Assembly: GCA_965644295.1 (NCBI GenBank)
Contig: CBFFRP010000146.1
Location: 372,001 to 436,000 of the forward strand
Direction: 5' to 3'
Length of the DNA stretch: 64,000 nt
From: Paraphysomonas bandaiensis
Taxonomy: Eukaryota; Chrysophyceae
Below are positions 25,101 through 36,652 of the stretch, one piece after another. The notes under the pieces were generated by a model. It was not told where the DNA came from, did no database searches, and saw only the letters and a program-made list of their open reading frames with translations. Position 1 is the first letter of the stretch, and each line of letters starts with the position of its first letter. A program made the translations under genes and the position numbers.

Positions 25101-28100
25101 AGGAAACACCGTCGGAGTTGCCGTGGGATATATAGTGGGATACTGAGTTGGACTCTCCGTAGGATGGCATGTAGGGAACGTTGTCTCACCAGTTTGTGTA
25201 GGGTAACTTGTTGGAAACAATGTTGGAGTAGATGATGGCAGCGAAGTAGGAAATAAAGTAGGATCCACTGAGGGACTAACAGTAGGAAACACCGTCGGGC
25301 TAGCCGTTGGAAACAATGTAGGGTACTGTGTAGGGAACACTGTTGGGTGGACAGTGGGATGCATAGTCGGATGATCAGTAGGATACTGAGTTGGACTCTC
25401 CGTAGGATGCACCGTTGGATACTTAGTAGGATTCTCTGTAGGGTATGAGGTGGGAAGCATAGTAGGGTGACCAGTCGGATAGGCTGTAGGATATGAGGTT
25501 GGATGCGACGTCGGATACTCAGTAAGGTTCTCTGTAGGATGGCATGTAGGGAGTGTTGTTGGATATTCAGTTGGGTGTAAAGTCGGAAACTGCGTTGGAC
25601 ACACTGTAGGATGAGATGTCGGAAGCATAGACGGCTGATTAGTCGGATACATCGTCGGATTGGCTGTAGGATACGGCGTCGGACTAGCCGTAGGAAACAA
25701 TGTAGGGTACTGTGTAGGATACTCTGATGGGTAAGAAGTCGGAAGCATAGTCGGATGATCAGTAGGATACTGAGTTGGACTCTCCGTAGGATGGCATGTA
25801 GGGAACGTTGTCTCACCAGTTTGTGTAGGGTAACTTGTTGGAAACAATGTTGGAGTAGATGATGGCAGCGAAGTAGGAAATAAAGTAGGATCCACTGAGG
25901 GACTAACAGTAGGAAACACCGTCGGGCTAGCCGTTGGAAACAATGTAGGGTACTGTGTAGGGAACACTGTTGGGTGGACAGTGGGATGCATAGTCGGATG
26001 ATCAGTAGGATACTGAGTTGGACTCTCCGTAGGATGCACCGTTGGATACCTAGTAGGATTCTCTGTAGGGTATGAGGTGGGAAGCATAGTAGGGTGACCA
26101 GTCGGATAGGCTGTAGGATATGAGGTTGGATGCGACGTCGGATACTCAGTAGGGTTCTCTGTAGGATGGCATGTAGGGAGTGTTGTTGGATATTCAGTTG
26201 GGTGTAAAGTCGGAAACTGCGTTGGACACACTGTAGGATGAGATGTCGGAAGCATAGACGGCTGATTAGTCGGATACATCGTCGGATTGGCTGTAGGATA
26301 CGGCGTCGGACTAGCCGTAGGAAACAATGTAGGGTACTGTGTAGGATACTCTGATGGGTAAGAAGTCGGAAGCATAGTCGGATGATCAGTAGGATACTGA
26401 GTTGGACTCTCCGTAGGATGGCATGTAGGGAACGTTGTCTCACCAGTTTGTGTAGGGTAACTTGTTGGAAACAATGTTGGAGTAGATGATGGTAGCGAAG
26501 TAGGAAATAAAGTAGGATCCACTGAGGGACTAACAGTAGGAAACACCGTCGGGCTAGCCGTTGGAAACAATGTAGGGTACTGTGTAGGGAACACTGTTGG
26601 GTGGACAGTGGGATGCATAGTCGGATGATCAGTAGGATACTGAGTTGGACTCTCCGTAGGATGCACCGTTGGATACCTAGTAGGATTCTCTGTAGGGTAT
26701 GAGGTGGGAAGCATAGTAGGGTGACCAGTCGGATAGGCTGTAGGATATGAGGTTGGATGCGACGTCGGATACTCAGTAGGGTTCTCTGTAGGATGGCATG
26801 TAGGGAGTGTTGTTGGATATTCAGTTGGGTGTAAAGTCGGAAACCGCGTTGGACACACTGTAGGATGAGATGTCGGAAGCATAGACGGCTGATTAGTCGG
26901 ATACATCGTCGGATTGGCTGTAGGATACGGCGTCGGACTAGCCGTAGGAAACAATGTAGGGTACTGTGTAGGATACTCTGATGGGTAAGAAGTCGGAAGC
27001 ATAGTCGGATGATCAGTAGGATACTGAGTTGGACTCTCCGTAGGATGGCATGTAGGGAACGTTGTCTCACCAGTTTGTGTAGGGTAACTTGTTGGAAACA
27101 ATGTTGGAGTAGATGATGGTAGCGAAGTAGGAAACAAAGTAGGATCCACTGAGGGACTAACAGTAGGAAACACAGTCGGGCTAGCCGTTGGAAACAATGT
27201 AGGGTACTGTGTAGGGAACACTGTTGGGTGGACAGTGGGATGCATAGTCGGATGATCAGTAGGATACTGAGTTGGACTCTCCGTAGGATGCACCGTTGGA
27301 TACCTAGTAGGATTCTCTGTAGGGTATGAGGTGGGAAGCATAGTAGGGTGACCAGTCGGATAGGCTGTAGGATATGAGGTTGGATGCGACGTCGGATACT
27401 CAGTAGGGTTCTCTGTAGGATGGCATGTAGGGAGTGTTGTTGGATATTCAGTTGGGTGTAAAGTCGGAAACTGCGTTGGACACACTGTAGGATGAGATGT
27501 CGGAAGCATAGACGGCTGATTAGTCGGATACATAGTCGGATTAGCTGTAGGATACGGCGTCGGACTAGCCGTAGGAAACAATGTAGGGTACTGTGTAGGG
27601 AACACAGTTGGGTGGACAGTGAGATGCATAGTCGGGTGATCAGTAGGATAAACCGTCGGAGTTACCGTGGGATATATAGATGGATACTGAGTTGGACTCT
27701 CCGTAGGATGGCATGTAGGATGCTCAGTTGGGTACTCTGTAGGGAATGAAGTAGGATGCATCGTCGGATACAGAGTAGGGTATTGTGTCGGGAATGGAAT
27801 TGGATTCAATGTAGGATGCTCAGTTGGGTACTCTGTAGGGCATGAAGTCGGATGCATCGTCGGATACTGAGTAGGGTATTGTGTCGGGAATGGAATTGGA
27901 TGCAATGTAGGATGCTCAGTTGGGTACTCTGTAGGGAATGAAGTCGGATGCATCGTCGGATACTGAGTAGGGTATGAAGTCGGGAATGGAATTGGATGCA
28001 ATGTAGGATGCTCAGTTGGGTACTCTGTAGGGAATGAAGTCGGATGCATCGTCGGATACTGAGTAGGGTATGAAGTCGGGAATGGAATTGGATGCAATGT

Positions 28101-31100
28101 AGGATGCTCAGTTGGGTACTCTGTAGGGAATGAAGTCGGATGCATCGTCGGATACTGAGTAGGGTATTGTGTCGGGAATGGAATTGGATTCAATGTAGGA
28201 TGCTCAGTAGGGTACTCTGTAGGGAATGAAGTCGGATGCATCGTCGGATACTGAGTAGGGTATTGTGTCGGGAATGGAATTGGATGCAATGTAGGATGCT
28301 CAGTTGGGTACTCTGTAGGGAATGAAGTAGGATGCATCGTCGGATACTGAGTAGGGTATGAAGTCGGGAATGGAATTGGATGCAATGTAGGATGCTCAGT
28401 TGGGTACTCTGTAGGGAATGAAGTCGGATGCATCGTCGGATACTGAGTAGGGTATTGTGTCGGGAATGGAATTGGATTCAATGTAGGATGCTCAGTAGGG
28501 TACTCTGTAGGGAATGAAGTAGGATGCATCGTCGGATACTGAGTAGGGTATTGTGTCGGGAATGGAATTGGATGCAATGTAGGATGCTCAGTAGGGTACT
28601 CTGTAGGGAATGAAGTCGGATGCATCGTCGGATACTGAGTAGGGTATTGTGTCGGGAATGGAATTGGATGCAATGTAGGATGCTCAGTTGGGTACTCTGT
28701 AGGGAATGAAGTAGGATGCATCGTCGGATACTGAGTAGGGTATGAAGTCGGGAATGGAATTGGATGCAATGTAGGATGCTCAGTTGGGTACTCTGTAGGG
28801 AATGAAGTCGGATGCATCGTCGGATACTGAGTAGGGTATTGTGTCGGGAATGGAATTGGATTCAATGTAGGATGCTCAGTAGGGTACTCTGTAGGGAATG
28901 AAGTAGGATGCATCGTCGGATACTGAGTAGGGTATTGTGTCGGGAATGGAATTGGATGCAATGTAGGATGCTCAGTTGGGTACTCTGTAGGGAATGAAGT
29001 CGGATGCATCGTCGGATACTGAGTAGGGTATTGTGTCGGGAATGGAATAGGATGCAATGTAGGATGCTCAGTTGGGTACTCTGTAGGGAATGAAGTAGGA
29101 TGCATCGTCGGATACTGAGTAGGGTATGAAGTCGGGAATGGAATTGGATGCAATGTAGGATGCTCAGTTGGGTACTCTGTAGGGAATGAAGTAGGATGCA
29201 TCGTCGGATACTGAGTAGGGTATTGTGTCGGGAATGGAATTGGATGCAATGTAGGATGCTCAGTTGGGTACTCTATAGGGAATGAAGTAGGATGCATCGT
29301 CGGATACTGAGTAGGGTATTGTGTCGGGAATGGAATTGGATTCAATGTAGGATGCTCAGTTGGGTACTCTGTAGGGAATGAAGTAGGATGCATCGTCGGA
29401 TACTGAGTAGGGTATTGTGTCGGGAATGGAATTGGATGCAATGTAGGATGCTCAGTTGGGTACTCTGTAGGGAATGAAGTAGGATGCATCGTCGGATACT
29501 GAGTAGGGTATTGTGTCGGGAATGGAATTGGATGCAATGTAGGATGCTCAGTTGGGTACTCTGTAGGGAATGAAGTAGGATGCATCGTCGGATACTGAGT
29601 AGGGTATTGTGTCGGGAATGGAATTGGATGCAATGTAGGATGCTCAGTTGGGTACTCTGTAGGGAATGAAGTAGGATGCATCGTCGGATACTGAGTAGGG
29701 TATGAAGTCGGGAATGGAATTGGATGCAATGTAGGATGCTCAGTTGGGTACTCTGTAGGGAATGAAGTCGGATGCATCGTCGGATACTGAGTAGGGTATT
29801 GTGTCGGGAATGGAATTGGATTCAATGTAGGATGCTCAGTAGGGTACTCTGTAGGGAATGAAGTAGGATGCATCGTCGGATACTGAGTAGGGTATTGTGT
29901 CGGGAATGGAATTGGATGCAATGTAGGATGCTCAGTTGGGTACTCTGTAGGGAATGAAGTAGGATGCATCGTCGGATACTGAGTAGGGTATTGTGTCGGG
30001 AATGGAATTGGATGCAATGTAGGATGCTCAGTTGGGTACTCTGTAGGGAATGAAGTAGATGCATCGTCGGATACTGAGTAGGGTATGTGTCGGGAATGGA
30101 ATTGATGCAATGTAGGATGCTCAGTTGGGTACTTGTAGGAATGAAGTAGATGCATCGTCGGATACTGAGTAGGGTATGGTCGGGAATGGAATTGGATGCA
30201 ATGTAGGATGCTCAGTTGGGTACTCTGTAGGGAATGAAGTAGGATGCATCGTCGGATACTGAGTAGGGTATGAAGTCGGGAATGGAATTGGATGCAATGT
30301 AGGATGCTCAGTTGGGTACTCTGTAGGGAATGAAGTAGGATGCATCGTCGGATACTGAGTAGGGTATTGTGTCGGGAATGGAATTGGATGCAATGTAGGA
30401 TGCTCAGTTGGGTACTCTGTAGGGAATGAAGTAGGATGCATCGTCGGATACTGAGTAGGGTATTGTGTCGGGAATGGAATTGGATGCAATGTAGGATGCT
30501 CAGTTGGGTACTCTGTAGGGAATGAAGTAGGATGCATCGTCGGATACTGAGTAGGGTATTGTGTCGGGAATGGAATTGGATGCAATGTAGGATGCTCAGT
30601 TGGGTACTCTGTAGGGAATGAAGTAGGATGCATCGTCGGATACTGAGTAGGGTATTGTGTCGGGAATGGAATTGGATGCAATGTAGGATGCTCAGTTGGG
30701 TACTCTGTAGGGAATGAAGTAGGATGCATCGTCGGATACTGAGTAGGGTATTGTGTCGGGAATGGAATTGGATGCAATGTAGGATGCTCAGTTGGGTACT
30801 CTGTAGGGAATGAAGTAGGATGCATCGTCGGATACTGAGTAGGGTACTGTGTCGGGAATGGAATTGGATGCAATGTAGGATGCTCAGTTGGGTACTCTGT
30901 AGGGAATGAAGTAGGATGCATCGTCGGATACTGAGTAGGGTATTGTGTCGGGAATGGAATTGGATGCAATGTAGGATGCTCAGTTGGGTACTCTGTAGGG
31001 AATGAAGTAGGATGCATCGTCGGATACTGAGTAGGGTATTGTGTCGGGAATGGAATTGGATGCAATGTAGGATGCTCAGTTGGGTACTCTGTAGGGAATG

Positions 31101-34100
31101 AAGTAGGATGCATCGTCGGATACTGAGTAGGGTACTGTGTCGGGAATGGAATTGGATGCAATGTAGGATGCTCAGTTGGGTACTCTGTAGGGAATGAAGT
31201 CGGATGCATCGTCGGATACTGAGTAGGGTATTGTGTCGGGAATGGAATTGGATTCAATGTAGGATGCTCAGTTGGGTACTCTGTAGGGAATGAAGTAGGA
31301 TGCATCGTCGGATACTGAGTAGGGTATTGTGTCGGGAATGGAATTGGATGCAATGTAGGATGCTCAGTTGGGTACTCTGTAGGGAATGAAGTAGGATGCA
31401 TCGTCGGATACTGAGTAGGGTATTGTGTCGGGAATGGAATTGGATGCAATGTAGGATGCTCAGTTGGGTACGCTGTAGGGAATGAAGTCGGATGCATCGT
31501 CGGATACTGAGTAGGGTATGAAGTCGGGAATGGAATTGGATTCAATGTAGGATGCTCAGTTGGGTACTCTGTAGGGAATGAAGTAGGATGCATCGTCGGA
31601 TACTGAGTAGGGTATTGTGTCGGGAATGGAATTGGATGCAATGTAGGATGCTCAGTTGGGTACTCTGTAGGGAATGAAGTAGGATGCATCGTCGGATACT
31701 GAGTAGGGTATTGTGTCGGGAATGGAATTGGATGCAATGTAGGATGCTCAGTTGGGTACTCTGTAGGGAATGAAGTAGGATGCATCGTCGGATACTGAGT
31801 AGGGTATTGTGTCGGGAATGGAATTGGATGCAATGTAGGATGCTCAGTTGGGTACTCTGTAGGGAATGAAGTAGGATGCATCGTCGGATACTGAGTAGGG
31901 TATTGTGTCGGGAATGGAATTGGATGCAATGTAGGATGCTCAGTTGGGTACTCTGTAGGGAATGAAGTAGGATGCATCGTCGGATACTGAGTAGGGTACT
32001 GTGTCGGGAATGGAATTGGATGCAATGTAGGATGCTCAGTTGGGTACTCTGTAGGGAATGAAGTCGGATGCATCGTCGGATACTGAGTAGGGTATTGTGT
32101 CGGGAATGGAATTGGATTCAATGTAGGATGCTCAGTTGGGTACTCTGTAGGGAATGAAGTAGGATGCATCGTCGGATACTGAGTAGGGTATTGTGTCGGG
32201 AATGGAATTGGATGCAATGTAGGATGCTCAGTTGGGTACTCTGTAGGGAATGAAGTAGGATGCATCGTCGGATACTGAGTAGGGTATTGTGTCGGGAATG
32301 GAATTGGATGCAATGTAGGATGCTCAGTTGGGTACGCTGTAGGGAATGAAGTCGGATGCATCGTCGGATACTGAGTAGGGTATGAAGTCGGGAATGGAAT
32401 TGGATTCAATGTAGGATGCTCAGTTGGGTACTCTGTAGGGAATGAAGTAGGATGCATCGTCGGATACTGAGTAGGGTATTGTGTCGGGAATGGAATTGGA
32501 TGCAATGTAGGATGCTCAGTTGGGTACTCTGTAGGGAATGAAGTAGGATGCATCGTCGGATACTGAGTAGGGTATTGTGTCGGGAATGGAATTGGATGCA
32601 ATGTAGGATGCTCAGTTGGGTACTCTGTAGGGAATGAAGTAGGATGCATCGTCGGATACTGAGTAGGGTATTGTGTCGGGAATGGAATTGGATGCAATGT
32701 AGGATGCTCAGTTGGGTACTCTGTAGGGAATGAAGTAGGATGCATCGTCGGATACTGAGTAGGGTATTGTGTCGGGAATGGAATTGGATTCAATGTAGGA
32801 TGCTCAGTTGGGTACTCTGTAGGGAATGAAGTAGGATGCATCGTCGGATACTGAGTAGGGTATTGTGTCGGGAATGGAATTGGATGCAATGTAGGATGCT
32901 CAGTTGGGTACTCTGTAGGGAATGAAGTCGGATGCATCGTCGGATACTGAGTAGGGTATTGTGTCGGGAATGGAATTGGATTCAATGTAGGATGCTCAGT
33001 TGGGTACTCTGTAGGGAATGAAGTAGGATGCATCGTCGGATACTGAGTAGGGTATTGTGTCGGGAATGGAATTGGATGCAATGTAGGATGCTCAGTTGGG
33101 TACTCTGTAGGGAATGAAGTAGGATGCATCGTCGGATACTGAGTAGGTATGTGTCTGGAATGGAATTGGATGCAATGTAGGATGCTCAGTTGGGTACTCT
33201 GTAGGGAATGAAGTAGGATGCATCGTCGGATACTGAGTAGGGTATTGTGTCGGGAATGGAATTGGATGCAATGTAGGATGCTCAGTTGGGTACTCTGTAG
33301 GGAATGAAGTAGGATGCATCGTCGGATACTGAGTAGGGTATTGTGTCGGGAATGGAATTGGATGCAATGTAGGATGCTCAGTTGGGTACTCTGTAGGGAA
33401 TGAAGTAGGATGCATCGTCGGATACTGAGTAGGGTATTGTGTCGGGAATGGAATTGGATTCAATGTAGGATGCTCAGTTGGGTACTCTGTAGGGAATGAA
33501 GTCGGATGCATCGTCGGATACTGAGTAGGGTATTGTGTCGGGAATGGAATTGGATTCAATGTAGGATGCTCAGTTGGGTACTCTGTAGGGAATGAAGTCG
33601 GATGCATCGTCGGATACTGAGTAGGGTACTGTGTCGGGAATGGAATTGGATGCAATGTAGGATGCTCAGTTGGGTACTCTGTAGGGAATGAAGTAGGATG
33701 CATCGTCGGATACTGAGTAGGGTATTGTGTCGGGAATGGAATTGGATGCAATGTAGGATGCTCAGTTGGGTACTCTGTAGGGAATGAAGTAGGATGCATC
33801 GTCGGATACTGAGTAGGGTATTGTGTCGGGAATGGAATTGGATTCAATGTAGGATGCTCAGTTGGGTACTCTGTAGGGAATGAAGTAGGATGCATCGTCG
33901 GATACTGAGTAGGGTATTGTGTCGGGAATGGAATTGGATGCAATGTAGGATGCTCAGTTGGGTACTCTGTAGGGAATGAAGTAGGATGCATCGTCGGATA
34001 CTGAGTAGGGTATTGTGTCGGGAATGGAATTGGATTCAATGTAGGATGCTCAGTTGGGTACTCTGTAGGGAATGAAGTAGGATGCATCGTCGGATACTGA

Positions 34101-36652
34101 GTAGGGTATTGTGTCGGGAATGGAATTGGATGCAATGTAGGATGCTCAGTTGGGTACTCTGTAGGGAATGAAGTAGGATGCATCGTCGGATACTGAGTAG
34201 GGTATTGTGTCGGGAATGGAATTGGATTCAATGTAGGATGCTCAGTTGGGTACTCTGTAGGGAATGAAGTAGGATGCATCGTCGGATACTGAGTAGGGTA
34301 TTGTGTCGGGAATGGAATTGGATGCAATGTAGGATGCTCAGTTGGGTACTCTGTAGGGAATGAAGTAGGATGCATCGTCGGATACTGAGTAGGGTATTGT
34401 GTCGGGAATGGAATTGGATTCAATGTAGGATGCTCAGTTGGGTACTCTGTAGGGAATGAAGTCGGATGCATCGTCGGATACTGAGTAGGGTATTGTGTCG
34501 GGAATGGAATTGGATGCAATGTAGGATGCTCAGTTGGGTACTCTGTAGGGAATGAAGTAGGATGCATCGTCGGATACTGAGTAGGGTATTGTGTCGGGAA
34601 TGGAATTGGATTCAATGTAGGATGCTCAGTTGGGTACTCTGTAGGGAATGAAGTCGGATGCATCGTCGGATACTGAGTAGGGTATTGTGTCGGGAATGGA
34701 ATTGGATTCAATGTAGGATGCTCAGTTGGGTACTCTGTAGGGAATGAAGTCGGATGCATCGTCGGATACTGAGTAGGGTACTGTGTCGGGAATGGAATTG
34801 GATGCAATGTAGGATGCTCAGTTGGGTACTCTGTAGGGAATGAAGTAGGATGCATCGTCGGATACTGAGTAGGGTATTGTGTCGGGAATGGAATTGGATG
34901 CAATGTAGGATGCTCAGTTGGGTACTCTGTAGGGAATGAAGTAGGATGCATCGTCGGATACTGAGTAGGGTATTGTGTCGGGAATGGAATTGGATTCAAT
35001 GTAGGATGCTCAGTTGGGTACTCTGTAGGGAATGAAGTAGGATGCATCGTCGGATACTGAGTAGGGTATTGTGTCGGGAATGGAATTGGATGCAATGTAG
35101 GATGCTCAGTTGGGTACTCTGTAGGGAATGAAGTAGGATGCATCGTCGGATACTGAGTAGGGTATTGTGTCGGGAATGGAATTGGATTCAATGTAGGATG
35201 CTCAGTTGGGTACTCTGTAGGGAATGAAGTCGGATGCATCGTCGGATACTGAGTAGGGTATTGTGTCGGGAATGGAATTGGATGCAATGTAGGATGCTCA
35301 GTTGGGTACTCTGTAGGGAATGAAGTCGGATGCATCGTCGGATACTGAGTAGGGTACTGTGTCGGGAATGGAATTGGATGCAATGTAGGATGCTCAGTTG
35401 GGTACTCTGTAGGGAATGAAGTAGGATGCATCGTCGGATACTGAGTAGGGTATTGTGTCGGGAATGGAATTGGATGCAATGTAGGATGCTCAGTTGGGTA
35501 CTCTGTAGGGAATGAAGTAGGATGCATCGTCGGATACTGAGTAGGGTATTGTGTCGGGAATGGAATTGGATTCAATGTAGGATGCTCAGTTGGGTACTCT
35601 GTAGGGAATGAAGTCGGATGCATCGTCGGATACTGAGTAGGGTATTGTGTCGGGAATGGAATTGGATTCAATGTAGGATGCTCAGTAGGGTACTCTGTAG
35701 GGAATGAAGTCGGATGCATCGTCGGATACTGAGTAGGGTATTGTGTCGGGAATGGAATTGGATGCAATGTAGGATGCTCAGTTGGGTACTCTGTAGGGAA
35801 TGAAGTAGGATGCATCGTCGGATACTGAGTAGGGTATTGTGTCGGGAATGGAATTGGATGCAATGTAGGATGCTCAGTTGGGTACTCTGTAGGGAATGAA
35901 GTAGGATGCATCGTCGGATACTGAGTAGGGTATTGTGTCGGGAATGGAATTGGATGCAATGTAGGATGCTCAGTTGGGTACTCTGTAGGGAATGAAGTAG
36001 GATGCATCGTCGGATACTGAGTAGGGTATTGTGTCGGGAATGGAATTGGATTCAATGTAGGATGCTCAGTTGGGTACTCTGTAGGGAATGAAGTAGGATG
36101 CATCGTCGGATACTGAGTAGGGTACTGGGTGGGATGTAAATTCGGATATAAGGGTGATTTGAACGTGGGATATTCTGTTGGATATGGAGTCGGGTATGTT
36201 GTAGGATACGATGTCGGATATTGAGTAGGGTACTGGGTGGGATGTAAATTCGGATATATGGGTGATTTAAACGTGGGATATTCTGTTGGATATGGAGTCG
36301 GGTATGTTGTAGGATACGATGTCGGATACTGAGTAGGGTACTGGGTGGGATGCAAATTCTGATATAAGGGTGATTTAAACGTGGGATATTCTGTTGGATA
36401 TGGAGTCGGGTATGTTGTAGGATACGATGTCGGATACTGACTAGGGTACTGGGTGGAGTATAAGGATGATTTGAGTGTGGGATATTCTGTTGGATAATGG
36501 GTGAAGTGCTGGTCAGATAAGATAGAGGGAATGCGATCGGAGTTCTCGGCATTAGTCAATATCTTAACAGTAGTTGTAGTTGAAAGTAGATACAATATAA
36601 TTAATGTTATCTGCACTCTAAATGTGCAGGTTAGGAATATACTTAAAGTCAT
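16155..36652 (-). CDS. Giant Pro-Thr-repeat, REJ-domain, multi-pass membrane protein (frame broken twice)
   Basis: Transcribed from 36652 to 16155, about 6,830 codons. It starts with a hydrophobic signal peptide (first 30 residues), then about 4,200 residues of x-P-T repeats (36.5-23.9 kb). An ectodomain of about 1,600 residues follows. It includes a REJ-type domain with the hallmark 'EPPSGGYLFASPVSGYAL' near 21.0 kb, a Cys motif near 20.5 kb ('LPCKLSAHSCGAC'), an EGF-like module at about 20.35-20.21 kb and a Ser/Thr-rich linker. A Cys pair 'VTCSCKTDG' near 19.23 kb sits where a GPS motif would be but lacks its usual His-Leu/Thr. About eight membrane segments lie between 19.06 and 17.33 kb, and a 390-residue cytoplasmic tail with basic and acidic clusters ends the protein. 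REJ, EGF and GPS-like order resembles adhesion and polycystin-like proteins; no PLAT domain or cation-channel signature is seen. The long Thr/Pro stalk is likely O-glycosylated (inference). Two indel clusters (30.05-30.18 and 33.14-33.16 kb) split the frame and look like assembly errors. Confidence 0.85.
24400..27690 (-). repeat. Coding higher-order Pro-Thr repeat, 627-bp period
   Basis: The marker gtagggaacgttgtctcacc occurs at 25171, 25798, 26425 and 27052, exactly 627 bp (209 codons) apart. There are three nearly identical full units and a partial one toward 27.68 kb. Truncated and rearranged relatives, including a variant with 'cccaggcttg', lie at 24.4-25.17 kb. Each unit is a patchwork of four-residue x-x-P-T words plus one non-PT island ending 'TQTGETTFPT'. 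Near identity between units implies recent homogenisation. Confidence 0.95.
30047..30182. other. Cluster of single-base deletions, probable assembly fault
   Basis: Compared with neighbouring units, about seven bases are missing within 135 bp. Examples are gtagatgcat for gtaggatgcat (twice), gggtatgtgtc for gggtattgtgtc, ggaattgatgc for ggaattggatgc, and gggtacttgtaggaa for gggtactctgtaggg-aa. Units on both sides are flawless. This breaks the giant reading frame and looks like poorly corrected single-molecule sequence at a repeat join. Confidence 0.8.
33138..33165. other. Second indel cluster, probable assembly fault
   Basis: The text 'gagtaggtatgtgtctggaatgg' stands where every other unit has 'gagtagggtattgtgtcgggaatgg': two deletions and a c/t change within 20 bp. 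It shifts the reading frame of the giant gene. Confidence 0.8.
36120..36480 (-). repeat. N-terminal coding repeat of 108 bp, about 3.5 units
   Basis: Units encode 36 residues with the non-PT insert 'FKSPLYPNLHPTQYPT' followed by 'SYPTTYPTPYPTEYPT'. They precede the 96-bp array in the protein and are more diverged than the array units. Confidence 0.9.

Larger units (their letters stand above)
27720..36120 (-). repeat. Coding 96-bp tandem array, about 87 units
   Basis: The unit encodes 32 residues. It begins MHPTSFPTEYPTEHPTL and continues HPIPFPTQYPTQYPT, with H or N and Q or S variants at fixed positions. The order of variants repeats: the rare 'tgggtacgctgtaggg' (Ala variant) occurs at about 31466 and 32330, 864 bp (nine units) apart. 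This shows block duplication above the unit level. The array lies wholly in the giant minus-strand gene. Confidence 0.97.

Noticed and set aside
24089-27070. 993-codon Leu/Arg/His-rich frame on the minus strand
   Set aside because: It is a shifted frame of the Pro-Thr repeat; the repeat's period is a multiple of three, so any stop-free frame stays open. The PT frame connects to a signal peptide and a REJ domain, this one to nothing.
27720-36120. CRISPR-like regularly spaced repeats
   Set aside because: Units are contiguous 96-bp coding repeats without unique spacers, in a eukaryotic gene; there are no cas genes.
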